A DNA stretch of 64,000 nucleotides, from contig JASWHV010000001.1 in assembly GCA_030760725.1 (NCBI GenBank), forward strand, positions 77,273,683 to 77,337,682, given 5' to 3'. Every line of letters starts with the position of its first letter. Position 1 is the first letter of the stretch. The stretch is from Neostapfia colusana. Taxonomy: Eukaryota > Streptophyta > Magnoliopsida > Poales > Poaceae. Positions 19,291 to 31,254 of the stretch are shown piece after piece. Position numbers and translations under genes: made by a program. The notes below the pieces were generated by a model. It saw only the letters and a list, made by a program, of their open reading frames with translations. It searched no databases and had not been told where the DNA came from.

Positions 19291-22200
19291 ACCGGATTGG
19301 CAGAAATTATGGCAAAGATGAAAGAAACTCTCCAAACTCTAGTTCAGCAAGGAATAAATAGAGAAGCGCAACATCACATGCCAACCCGGAGCACTTATCT
19401 GGATTTCTTGGTGACACAACCGCCGGTATTCTCCGAAGCGGCTGACCATTGTGAAGCAAATCACTGGTTACGTGTCATTGAGTCCAAGTTTGGGTTGACT
19501 CAATGTGATGACTTCTCGAAGACTTTATTTGCCGCTCAGCATCTTCACGGCGTTGTTGGAGCATGGTGGGCAGAATACCTTTCTAGCCAACCAGAAGGGC
19601 ATCGTGTCACATGGACGGAGTTCCAGGATGCATTTCGTGCTCGTTTCATTCCTGCGGACATCATGCAAACAAGTCTTGATGAATTCTGGAATCTCAAACA
19701 AGAGGAAATGAGTGTTATTGAGTATGCGAAGGAATTTAATCGCCTAGCTCAATATGTTCCTTATTATGTGAAATCACCATCCATGAAGGGTTATCATTTT
19801 TATCGAGGGCTAACTGCTAGGCTGCGATGTGAGTTGGCTCAAGTTAGCCAAAAGAATTTTGATGAGTTTGTTAGTTGTGCTATCACTCAGGAATATTATT
19901 CCAATCTCTACCTTAAAGAAAAGAGGGAGAGGGACTCATCACAAGATGAATGCAATCATCTGCCTCTGAAGTATCGGTGGGTAATCCGTTCACCTTCCGG
20001 TCGAGAAGTTCCACAAAAGGTGCAATCATTCTTGGAGTATGACGACTCTTATACTCCACTGAGGTTTTATTTACCTCCACCGCAGAAACAACTTATTTCT
20101 CGTGCACCTCAGTATCAACAATGTGCACCAGAATATGACTTCCCTCAAATGGTTGAAGATGATCAAGGTGATTTCTCAGCTGAACCAAGTGGTACCCCAA
20201 TTCAAATTGACAATGAACACATCGTCAATGAGGCAACTGAACCGAGCAACCACATGATGTCTGCGGGTCCAGTTCCAAAGAATGATCTTGGACAGCAAAG
20301 AAAAGTCATGTCCAAAGTGGTAATTGTTAACTATGTATCGGTCGACGGTCTGCCCAAGGGAGGACCAGTCCTCGCGGGCAGATTCACATTAAATGACAAG
20401 CCGGTTGTCATTCTATTCGACTCTGGGGCAACACATAACTACATTAGCAAGGCGACGGTAATCCGGGATCAGATTTTCACAATGATTAAAAGGGTTCTTA
20501 CCTGATTCATTCGCCAGGGGGAGACATATCGACTAATGAAGTCATTCCTAAAGCACAACTTTGTCTAGGTGGAAAATTTTATCCTACCACCCTCATTATT
20601 CTCGAAGATCAAGGAATCGATGTCATATTGGAAATGTCATGGTTAACTTTCCATACGGCTGTTCTGGATATCGAGGACAGGAGTGTTCATTTGGACTCTC
20701 CACTTCACAGGTGTCATACATTGTATCTCGACAAAGCTGTTTCCAAAGTTCCAGAAGTATGTAATGCCGAAGCTTGCAAGTTAGAAGACATTCCGGTAGT
20801 CCGTGAATATCCGGATGTGTTTCCCGAAGATCATCCAGGCTTACCACCTGAGCACGAGCTGGAATTCAAAATAGAGTTGATACCGGGAACTACGTTGATC
20901 TCTCGGAGACCATACAAAATGGCTCCGAATGAATTAGCTGAACTGAAGGAGCAACTCAATGATCTGATGGACAATGGGTTTATTCGTCCAAGTTCATCAC
21001 CATAGGGTTGCTCGGCTTTATTTCTGAAGAAGAAGGATGAGACGCTAAGGCAATGCATCGATTATCGTCCGTTAAATGCTGTGACGATAAAGAACATATA
21101 TCCACTACCAAGAATTGATATTCTTTTCGATCATCTAGTGGGTGCTGAAGTCTTCTCCAAGATGGACTTAAGGTCGGCATATCATAAAGTCAAGATTCGA
21201 GCAGAGGATATCCCGAAAACAGCATTCTCGACAAGATATGGACTCTATGAGTATCTTGTCATGTCATTTGGGTTGACCAATGCTCCGGCTCACTTTATGT
21301 ATTTTATGAACTCGGTGTTCATGCCAGAGTTGGATCAGTTCGTCGTGGTTTTCATCGACGATATCTTGGTATATTTCAAATCAGAGGAGGAACACGCTAA
21401 ACATTTGCATATTGTGCTCCAACGACTGAGAGATCACAAGCTCTATGCAAAGTTTAGTAATGTGAATTCTGGATCAACCAAGTGCCATTTCTTGGACATA
21501 TTATTTTAGCGGAAGGCATTGCTGTTGATCCAAGCAAGATTGAACAAGTGCTGCAATGGAAGTCTCCAACATCAGTCCATGAAGTTCGTAGCTTCTTAGG
21601 TTTGGCGGGATATTATCGGAGGTTCATCCCGGGCTTCTCAAAAATCTCTAAACATATGAAGGAGCTACTGAAAAAGGGCATCAAATATGATTGGAGCAAT
21701 CCATGTGAGGAAGCTTTTCAAGCATTGGTGAAACACCTCACAACAGCCCCGGTTTTAGCTCAACCGGATACAACCAAGTCCTTTGATGTTTATTGTGATG
21801 CATCCTGCATCGGACTTGGTTGTGTACTCATGCAAGGAGGACGCGTGGTCGCATATGGATAAGGAAATTACGGAATCATGAACAACGTTATCCAACTCAT
21901 GATCTCGAGCTTGCTGCCGTGGTGCTAGCTTTGAAGATGTGGAGACATTACCTATTGGGAAATCTGGTTCATCTCTACACCGACCACAAAAGCTTGAAGT
22001 ACATATACACTCAAAAAGAGTTGAATATGCGACAACGGCAATGGTTGGAGCTGATCAAAGATTATGAGATTGAAATTCATTATCATCCGAGTAAGGCAAA
22101 TGTGGTTGCCGATGCACTCAGACGGAAGTCTCATATTCATAATCTGACCATTTCGCCGATAGAAGAGGAAGAACCGAGTCTCTACTTGGCTCCATATGGA

Positions 22201-23670
22201 GCTCTACATAATCTAGCTCTCATACCCACATTAAAAGAGGAGGTTATGAAAGCTCAAAAGCGAGACAAGGGCATGGCTCGTATTAAAAGGAGATTGAAGA
22301 ACGGGGAAATGAAACGTTTCTGGTTAGATGATGAATATACCTTATGGTTCAAGGACCGGATAGTCGTACCCCGGGATATGAGGCTGCGGAAGAAAATTTT
22401 GGATGAGGTTCACTTATCCAAGTTTTCTATTCACCCGGGCAGCAATAAAATGTACCAAGACCTCCGGAAGAAGTTTTGGTGGACACGTATGAAATGTGAA
22501 GTTGCCAAGTACGTTTCAAAATGTGATACGTGTCGAAGAGTTAAGGCCGACCATGTGAAGAAGTCGGGCCTGCTGCAACCACTGCAAATACCGGCATGGA
22601 AGTGGGAAGACTTGAGTATGGATTTCATCATCAGGTTGCCGATGACCTCCCACCACCATGATTCTATTTAGGTGATCGTTGACCGGTTAACCAAATCAGC
22701 ACGCTTCATTCCGGTGCATACCAAATACAACGCCAAGCAGTATGCGGAGTTGTACATAGCACGAATCTTGTGCTTGCATGGAGTTCCCTGTACCATTGTG
22801 TCCGACAGAGGATCACTGTTTGTAGCCCGTTTCTGGGAGCAGCTACACGCATCCTTGGGAACCAAATTGATTCGAAGCTCCGCGTATCACCCTCAAACCA
22901 ACGGGCAAACTGAGAGGGTTAATCAAATACTTGAAGATATGCTAATAGCGTGTGCCATCCACCACGGTAAGAGCTGGGACGATCACTTACCGTTGGCAGA
23001 GTTCTCGTACAACAACGGTTATCAAACGAGCATAAAAATGGCACCTTATGAAGCTCTCTACGGCCGGAAGTGCCGCACACCCTTAAACTGGTGTGAATCT
23101 GGCAAGAGAGTTATTTACGGGATTGATCTCGTAAATGAAGCAGAAGAGCGGGTAAGGCTGATTCAAGCAAATCTTAAAGCCGCTCAGTTCAGACAAAAGA
23201 GCTATGCGGATAAGAGACGCCGTCCTCTATACTTTCAAGTTGGAGACCACGTATATCTCCGCGTATCTCCTATGAAGGGAATTCACCGATTCAGAGTTAA
23301 AGGAAAATTAGCTCCGCGTTTTGTCAGTTCCTTTGCCATCATCGACAGATGTGGAACCACGGCATACCGTTTGGAGTTACCGGCAGCCTTAGCCGGAGTT
23401 CATAACGTCTTCAACATATCTCAGTTGCGGAAGTATTTGATAGTTCCAACGGAGATTCTCACGGGAGGCATAGCAGATTTGAAGCCGGATCTCACTTATG
23501 TTGAGCATCCAACCCGGATAATTGATGAAAAGACTCGCGAGACAAGAAACCGGACGCTGCGATTTTTCAAGGTTCTATGGGATTATCACACGTCCGAGGA
23601 AGCTACATGGGAAAGTGAGGAGTATTTACAACTCAATCATCTGAAGCTATTAGAGTCTTATGTACAATAG
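19291..23670 (+). pseudogene. gag-pol: gag-pol of element C, truncated, frameshifted and with stops
   Basis: Gag opens without its N-terminus, cut by B. It has the gypsy gag core (NHWLRVIESKFGL, HGVVGAWWAEYLS) but no CX2CX4HX4C knuckle before protease DSGATHNYIS (about 20419). Pol follows with RT (FIDDI near 21350), RNase H (CDASC near 21796), integrase (CDTC near 22525, SDRGSLF near 22802, QTER near 22906) and a chromodomain-like tail to 23670. Lesions: a frameshift near 20460 after the protease motif, TGG to TAG at 21003, a frameshift near 21470, a small deletion with frameshift at about 21860, and TGG to TAG at 22669. Both TGG to TAG changes are G-to-A. The pol sequence is closest to that of B. 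Confidence 0.9.
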
Positions 23671-23720
23671 TCTTCCTCCCCACATTGTTCTTAATCAGGA
23701 ATCTCGGGACGAGATTCTTT

Positions 23721-23735
23721 TTAAGGGGGGAGGAA
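23721..23735 (+). other. Polypurine tract of element C
   Basis: TTAAGGGGGGAGGAA directly precedes the LTR start TGTAAAAGTCCC. Confidence 0.85.
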
Positions 23736-26700
23736 TGTAAAAGTCCCAAAAACTTATAAAGGCAAGACTTGAATGATGAATAAAGTTGAGTCAAATTCAA
23801 TAATTTGGAACTTGCAAAAACTTTTCTACACAGGGGAATGTTGTCATGCGCAAGCACACAATTTAAAGTCCACTTGGAATTCAAATGTTCATTTGAATGC
23901 AAAGGTGGTCATTTTAAATGAAGGATGCAAACTGTGGTTGTAACCATCCCCTTTGCAGCCGCCAAATTAAAAGTTTGAATCCATATTTGAATTCTTCAGG
24001 TCCAAATTATGAGGAAGACAAATTTTGAGAAAATTTGGAGGTACTTTGATATGTATATCAAAGAGTCTTGTGAATTTCATTGAAATCTGAATTCAAATTT
24101 GAAACTGAAGTACACCTTGTCAATTTTTCCAAATGGCTTTCAAATTGCAGCTCTTCATGCCTGAAATTTGTAATGTGCCAAATTGGAGATATTTTGGGGG
24201 GAGAAAAGCAGTGGAACCCACTTGTCATGGAGAGGGGAAGACTTACAACCAAAGGAAAGCTTCTCTATTCTCTGGGTTTTCCACTCGAAGTCGCTGTGCA
24301 ACAGAGGAGCGCAACCGAGGAAAGTGCTGCCACCACCTCTGGAGCACCTGCCGAACCGCCTCAGTGCCGATAAGATTTTTCCAGCCACCAGCACTCGGCA
24401 AAGTGTGTTCTTCGACCGCCACCCGAGCTCATTTGCTGCTACCTCCTCTCACGAGCACTCCGGCCTCAGACAAACTGCCACCTCCGGTCCACCGGCGCGC
24501 GGCCAGCCCGACGGGTTGCATGCCGAGCTGAGCCTCCCCACAGCATCACCAGACCTCCCTTAACGTGATCGACGCAAGAAACAGGTGCTTGCTCCACGGG
24601 AACCCCGGCGTGGAGCTCATCTTCCTCCACAGAGCTGAGGAAAGTCGCCGCGACAAGAACTCGTCGCCCGGCTGCCACAGAGCTTCTCCAACCGAGCTGC
24701 AAAAGAAAAAAGGTTCGCATAGACCTCTTCTTGCTTCACTGCAACCCTTGCATCTTGTCACGAACTGTGCTCGCTGGAGTTTTGCTTTTGCCGCCGACAT
24801 GCAATAATAACCGAGTGGAGAAACTCGGCAAATTCATCTCACACGTTGCACCACTCAACACATAGCCTAGCAACCTACTTCTAGACGCCGCTGTTCATCG
24901 AGTTTTCGAATTTTGCCGGATTTTTGAACTAGCCCGACGGTGAGATCATACTTCCGGCGAGTTTCAGCGAGATCGGCTGTTGGATCCATGTTCTCCTCGG
25001 TGCAGTGGGGCTGTATGAGCAAACGGCGACGTGTTTGGTGCAGCACAGCGCCCTAGCTACGTCGCCGGACATGCCGCAGCCACGGTCGCCGTCGGACCTA
25101 GGGTTCCGGCCATCTTCGGTACGAGGAAAGGCCGGCAACATGTTCCCCACACGAAATTACATAGAGGCAGCGAAAAGTAGCGAGTTCGGGGCATGGGAAC
25201 CCCCTCCCGGCGAGAGCTCCGGCGAGCTCGGCGGCGCGGGAGCGCGGGGGGCTGGAGGTAAATGAAGAGGCGGAGGACCCACATGTCAGCGTCTGTCCAG
25301 AGAACCAGGATTCTCTGTTGCACTGGATCAGTTTTTGACTGTGTGGAGAAAACTCTGAATCCTCGTGTGTCGGCGCATGAGAAGGCGCCACGTCACCCCC
25401 GGACCTGCTGTCAAACTTTTAAACTTTTCCCGGTTTATTTCAAATGCCAGATTTAATTCAAACATTGGGAGGGCATAACTTTTGCTAGGAAGATCCAAAT
25501 TTAGTGATTCAAATTGGATTGAATTCAGATTAAAAAAACTCTATCCTAATATGCAACCCAAGTTGTATGAAAGTCATTATTTAATTCTGGAAAATTCTTT
25601 AAAGCTTTTCACCAAAAGAATTTTTTAGGGAGTTTGGTTCATCCAAAAATCCTCAAAATTTGGCTGAAAATTCTTTAGGATGTTAGATAGCTCCTGTAAA
25701 TGTTTCAGCTCATTTGGAGTTATTTTGTTAGGAGAATTCTGATTTCAAATTTCTGTGTTCAAATGAATACAGAAACAATTCCAGAGAATTTCCAGAACAT
25801 GGAAATTCAGTTCTGGGCAATTCCTAGTTCCAAAATTCCTAGGAAAATTCATACATGCTCCCTGAGATATGTTTGAAATTGTGGTTCACTTGAATGTGCA
25901 TGAAAGTGCAATTTTATTCAGAATTAATTCCTTCTGCCTAAATGCTTAGGGAATTGTTCAGAGTGATCTACTCATTGAAAAATTCTAAAATTTAGTCCAG
26001 ATTACTTTCTTTTGACAATGAACTCGAAAGAAAATTTTCAGCTCCATTGGAGCTCTGGATCACCACTGTTCTGTTCAACCTCTTTAGATGAGTAACACAC
26101 AAGTGATTAAATGCACTTATCACTTGATGATGTCGCTTAACCCAAACCCAAACCACTAGAACCAGTGTCATTTTAAATTCTTAAACAGAGTTCCAGTTTT
26201 AAACTTGTCAATAGAACTTGATAGCAAAAGTTTTACATTTAAACACATATGCATATTCATAACGTGTAGCATGCACGTGAAGTTTGTGAAGCAATCGAAG
26301 TGGAGATCAAAGAGGGAGGAAAGTGAGTGATCAAGCCTCAAGTGGTATTCACTAACTGAATATATCCTTAGTTACCTGCAAAACAAAGGCAAGCTCCGGT
26401 TTGCATTTAAGTTGTTTATAAAGTTTTTACTTTGTTCACTACTATGCTTAGAGTTTGTATGTGCATTAGGTCAAGTATGCTTTATACTCCACATGCATGA
26501 AAAAATGTACCCTGGAGTCAAGGGTATACAAGTGTCACCGCTGTAGAATAATGCCATGCTAAATAGGCTATGACATCCGGTAGAATTCGAGTAGTTGGAA
26601 TCTACTCGCGAGATATAGTTCGGAAGTACATGGGTGTGGTTGGAAGAGGCAAACTAAAGTTTACATTTCTAAATATGAGACCGGGCAGGAGGGTTAGGCA

Positions 26701-27785
26701 GTGACAAGACGAGGTCTTGGTCGGGTAGCTCTACCTGTGTCGGTTAAGGACCGAGCCGTGTGCGGCCCTGGGAGCAAGTATTGAGTTGTGTACCGGATGC
26801 TTCCTGCTATATGGGACCCAGGAAACCGATGTACCAAGTTAACTGGATTGTAGAGGTATACCACATCGTCTCGTTAGACCTATGAGCCCGAGACGGCTTG
26901 ATCGGTTCTACAGTCGGGTGTCCTGCAAAAGGTTGCCACATACGACGTAATGAAGGACGCCAGATTTGGGTCTTCATAGGCGGGCGTATGTGTCGAGTTA
27001 TCGGGCAGTGTTTTATTCGAATCACCACCCCTCGCGGTTATGAGTACCGCTTGCTCACTGCACTGTGACGTAGTAATCAAGTTGTGTGAAAAAAGTTTGC
27101 AAGTTTTTATTTGCTTCTATGATAATTGGAATTGCATGAAAACCATGTATGAAGTAGTGATAGAGCAAATTAAAGTTCATTTTCACCTTGGGACAAGTAA
27201 CATTGGAATGAAGCATTTCTTGTTTGATTGTGGAGTTCCAATGTTGATGGGCGCAAGGTCACTACTATGATGTCTAAAATCATAAAGTTAAGGATGAACT
27301 TGTAGGCGAGTCTTTTTGCAAATTACATGTGTAGGTCTTAAGTTACTTTCATGTAGAGTTGCATGCTTTAGGAGAGACGGTTAAGTCTTGCTGAGCCTTT
27401 GTGCTCACTCTTGCTATATGAGTGGTTTTGAAGGTTAACATCGACGCTTATAAAGAAGGTTGTCCGGTGAGATTCAGAGACTCCGAGTCATGTAACACAT
27501 GGAAAACCCGCCGCTGACATGTCTTCGTGTTGCTAGCGAGAGGAGTCCGCAGGCTGGACCTTTTCTCGAGTGCTCATTAGTTCTTCGACGTGAGCTGTTT
27601 ATAGACTTCCGCTGTAAATATGTTATGTAAATTATTTACAAAGAACATTTGTAAGCTTCCGCTTTTGATTTATGTAATACAGTTTTCCTTATATGTGTGC
27701 TGTTGGGTGCCGCATAACACGGCACTACCAAATGCGATTCCCGGGCGAGCGGCACTGCCCTGTGATACGGGCCAGTCCCCCCTCA
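23736..27785 (+). repeat. 3' LTR of element C
   Basis: The LTR starts TGTAAAAGTCCC and ends CCCCCCTCA. The promoter half is rich in AATTC words. Traces of the microgene remain: AACAAAG before GCAAGCTCCGG at 26388/26389, the same donor block as in B, and an exon-3-like stretch from 27434 (AYKEGCP, then SESC) ending at TGA 27515. The reading frame joining them is not clear, so I do not annotate a CDS. The segment 26520-27070 is the GC-rich counterpart of the conserved LTR intron, including ACCGAGCCGTGTGCGG, which is shared with B. Confidence 0.8.
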
Positions 27786-28515
27786 CACTCTGCTGCCGTG
27801 ACTGATGTCGATGCCAGCCCACATGCGCCTTGCTCGCAAAGGAGAGTTCGCAACATGTACAATTGTATGGTGATAACCCCCTTGGGGACGGGTATTTTTA
27901 CTTTGAGGTAGGTGTATCTCAGGATGACCATGAACTTTGCATAGCACGGCCTCCCAAATATGGCATGGAAGGTGCTGTCGCATTTGGGGACCTTGAATGT
28001 GAGGTTTTCCATGTGGAAATTTGTTTCATCACTGATGGTGATGGAAAGGTTTATCCTTCTGAGCTGCATCACCTGTCCGCCAGCGATGATACCGTAGAAG
28101 AGCGCTTGAACCAGCCGAAGGTATGAGCATGGTAAACCAATATCGTCAAAAGTCAAGACGTACAGGATGTTGAGGCTGCTCCCGCCGTCCATAATTACCC
28201 TAGTCAGGCATATGGTGCCGACTATCGGATCCACGATTAGGGGTAGGCGCCCAGCTTGTGGGAGATGGGCAAGGTGATTGGTCTAGTCGAATGTGATCCT
28301 TGTCTCTGACCATCAAAGGGGCGGCATGGCGGTCGCCACGGTGACGTCGACCCTTTGGGCGTCGCGGGGAGATGGTGGGGGAGGCTCGGCCGTTCCCACG
28401 CGGGGAGGTGTGCGCTCATCAGCAGTGTTTTTCCTGGTGCCCCGGGTGGGCTCACCTTTTGGGGGCGGAGCGACCCATCACCTGCCAGAGATCTGCAATG
28501 TACTTGCGTTGTGGG
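27786..28515 (-). pseudogene. Relic of a Tat-type gypsy protease region
   Basis: On the minus strand this reads as the gag-protease stretch typical of plant Tat-type gypsy elements: MDGGSSLNILY (active-site region), then FHAIFGRPCYAKFM and YTYLKVKIPVPKGVIT. An upstream frame gives RPITLPISHKLGAYP, matching the linker before the protease. It is bounded on the left by the LTR end of C and on the right by the LTR end of G. It belongs to a clade different from all other elements here and is probably the oldest layer in view. No intact ORF for a whole protein remains. Confidence 0.75.
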
Positions 28516-28643
28516 TGTGACACACAGTTCCAAACTTGAACCAAGTGAATGCATATGTGTGCCCAGGATGTTCATCACACATACACATGTACTCCACAAA
28601 CTGAAATTCAGAATATAACAACGTACAAATAATGTTGAAGTAC

Positions 28644-28649
28644 TTTATT
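28644..28649 (-). terminator. Poly(A) signal of the element G 3' LTR
   Basis: AATAAA on the minus strand in AATGTAATAAAGTACTT; the 5' LTR has the same signal at 61312-61317. Confidence 0.55.
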
Positions 28650-28783
28650 ACATTGACTCCTTGTCTAACTCATGAATGCCTAACTTATTTTTGCAGCAGA
28701 AGACTGTAAACAACAGCAGAAAATGGCTAAGACAGCAGGCTCTAATTTCAACTCCACAGGCATGTTGACGGTAGTGCGCACGC

Positions 28784-28818
28784 CTAGTACTCCACATGTT
28801 CCTCGAAGTATTCTTCTC
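28784..28818 (-). CDS. Putative LTR microgene exon 3 (element G)
   Basis: On the minus strand, after CATCAGCTACAG, a phase-1 exon of 35 bases encodes EEYFEEHVEY and ends with TAG (28784-28786). It corresponds to exon 3 of the microgene in A, E and B and is equally acidic, though shorter. Its partner exon 2 is at 53836-53919, separated today by the inserted element E. Confidence 0.38.
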
Positions 28819-29772
28819 CTGTAGCTGATGTATATGTGGGAATGCAAGGGTGAGTACATGTCATACTAAGCATGTGCGGGAAAACTATGACATATAGCTT
28901 ACTACAAGGTAGGGAATAAAGAGGTTCATTGCAGCAAGCAAATTTTATTTCACCAACATGGTAAAAACAACAACTATTTCTAGGTGAGTTAAATCTCAAC
29001 ATAACCAAGTAATTCATCAACATTCTTTCATCATAATTCACCATGTATCAAGCCTCAACCAGTCAATAATCTTTCTCAAATTCATCTCGTACTCATAAAT
29101 ATTCATAACCATCTCATTTTCATAGAATCGAAACCAAACTCTTCGTCATGACCAAAAACTGTCCCAAAACCAATCCCAATGACTATACCCAAATAACCAT
29201 TCCAAGTTTTGCCTTTAATCATGGAAGATGGCCAGGTGCTTGTAACCCAAAGCACGGCTATCATTATAGTTTTACACTCTGCAGAGGTGGCACCACTTTA
29301 CCCACAAGTTTATGATTTTATCACCCATCAGTGACTAAAGAGATCCTCACTTATAGCAGTACACAACTGTTGGTGTATGGACAAGAGATCACAAAATAGC
29401 TTTTGCAAAGAAAGGGGCTACTAGGATGTAGGGACCCACTGAGGTTTCACCGGCAGCCTCGAATCTCCATTCTCCCACCCACGTGCCCCCTCTTGTGCCA
29501 TGCAGTTTCCAGGGCAGTCCTTCTCGTATCCCATTCCCTGTGCCATCCAATGGTCCATAACAAGCTAGTAATACACCTAATTAGTCAGCTAAGCCGCACC
29601 CGTATTTGGCCTGGCATGTGCTCGCATGAACCGGTCCTTAGATCTACGGCAAGCAAACCACCATATAATTCAGAAACATCCACGAAAAAAGCTCACCTAG
29701 ATCTCTCCGATTCTATGCTCATTATCATCATCAATTTATCATCATCTTTATTCATATGAGTGTAGTAGCTAA

Positions 29773-29777
29773 CAAGT
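29773..29777. other. Left target-site duplication of element E (CAAGT)
   Basis: CAAGT is repeated at 53617-53621 directly after the far end of E. Confidence 0.9.
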
Positions 29778-29874
29778 TGTCACACCCGGATTCTCCGAAG
29801 AACAACCGAGTGAATATCACATGTATGCACAGGATCATTTTCTCATACATGTGATGAAAAATAGTGAAGCATCA

Positions 29875-29880
29875 TTTATT
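29875..29880 (-). terminator. Poly(A) signal of the element E 3' LTR
   Basis: AATAAA on the minus strand, in the same context as in A and F. Confidence 0.55.
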
Positions 29881-30026
29881 ACAAGCCAGGTGTCGAATAT
29901 AAATAAGTCTTACATAGCATATGTCTCGATGGACGATAATAAGTTCATAATAAGTAAATAAAACAGCAGCAGAAATATTATTCTTGTGGGCTCCGTCACA
30001 GGCGTTGCCCGGGGGACTCCATGAAC

Positions 30027-31254
30027 CTAGAATCCTTCTTCGGGTCCGAAGTCTTGGTCATTAAACACCACATCATCACCTTGACCTGAGCAGCAATTTA
30101 AACCAACAAATATGCAAGGTTGAGTACCGTTGGTACTCAGCAAGTGTGGGAAAGTTATCTCATGCATGGCTAGAGCAAGGAGAGGTTGAACTCATGGTTA
30201 AAGCACTACACAATTATTACCTACCAACTTAGCTTATTAGGCACCTACATTACTACACAGGTGAAATGGTCCCAATCTCCCATCCCATCATCATAATCAA
30301 ATAACCATAACATCATCTCCAATGTTAAGCTCCCCGCTTAACATCCACAACTTCCAAAGCCATCATCCTCTAATCATGAATAAGTCCAAGCCGCTCTTGA
30401 CCGTGAGCACGGCTGTCATGACAGTTTTGACTCTGCAGAGTTTGCACCACTGTACCCACATGTAGTGATTCCATCCCCCGTTGCCGGGTGGACTAAAAGA
30501 ACCTCCATTATGCCAGTGGTGGCTACGAACCACATTCACACTTCCCAGGTGTGTAGCCAGGAGATCACTACGAAGCCTTTACAAAGGGATTTCCGACGAG
30601 CATGGGCCCACTGAGGTTTCACCCCTAACAGCATACAAGAGGCTCCAACCCCGCTGCAGTGGCCCCCTCTTGAGCCTTGCGGTTCATATGGTAGTCCAGC
30701 TGACACCTATTCCCCGCACCATCCAACACACCCATACTACGCCGGGGATACACCTAATTAATTGGCCAAGCTGCCCCATCTCAGCATGTGGTTGGCATGG
30801 TAAAGCCAGGTTACATGCTCCATGAACCGGTCCTTAGAATCTAGGCAAGTACTAAACACAAACCCGAGTCTCGTGCACCCAGCACCAACCAAATTATCCA
30901 ACTTGCCTTGATCCCTACCTCTACATAACTCATAACATCTCATTTAAGAGTATGGTAAATAAACTGATGATCTCATATCCCAATTATCCCATTCTAAGCA
31001 TGGCTAAGCATAAGCATGTAAATGAATGAGATGATAAAATAAATCCCAATCCCAAGCTACAAGGAAAACAAGATAATGCAATTCTAGGGAAACTTCTTAG
31101 CATGGGTTTCATATTTAAATTAACAAATGCAAATAATTCTATCTACATATCCTAGCATAGGATCAAAGTGTTCAAGGACACTTGCCTTCTTCCTGCTGCT
31201 CTGGGAATGGATAGTCCTGATCCTGGAAAGGAAGAACTTGCTCTGGAGCAGGTT
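30027..31254 (-). CDS. Putative spliced LTR microgene, exons 2 and 3 (element E 3' LTR copy, acceptor damaged)
   Basis: Exon 2 is 31254 down to 31186 (69 bases), ending GAAGAAG before GCAAGTGTCC. Exon 3 is 30085 down to 30027 (59 bases), ending in TAG. The encoded motifs FQDQDYPFPEQQ and NDQDFGPEEGF match element A. In this copy the exon 2 acceptor reads GAGTAT instead of the GAGTAG of the 5' LTR copy, so splicing would probably fail here. Confidence 0.35.

Larger units (their letters stand above)
19291..27785 (+). mobile_element. Element C: 3' part of a Tekay-like gypsy element carrying B in its gag
   Basis: Gag coding sequence resumes at 19291 immediately after the LTR of B, in a frame homologous to the gag of B (GLAEIMAKM versus TLADIVAAM). 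It is followed by pol, a polypurine tract and an LTR of about 4.05 kb. The N-terminus of gag, orf0, PBS and 5' LTR lie left of B and A, outside the window. The right end (CCCCCCTCA) matches the end of the related LTR in J (TGTGGGGGCC on the other strand), which supports the boundary at 27785. Confidence 0.85.
28516..29777 (-). repeat. 3' LTR of element G, R/U5 part
   Basis: This piece carries the poly(A) signal (28644-28649), microgene exon 3 (28784-28818) and the conserved GC-rich intron segment (about 29220-29640). It breaks at CAAGT (29773-29777), the left target duplication of E, and resumes at 53622. Confidence 0.88.
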
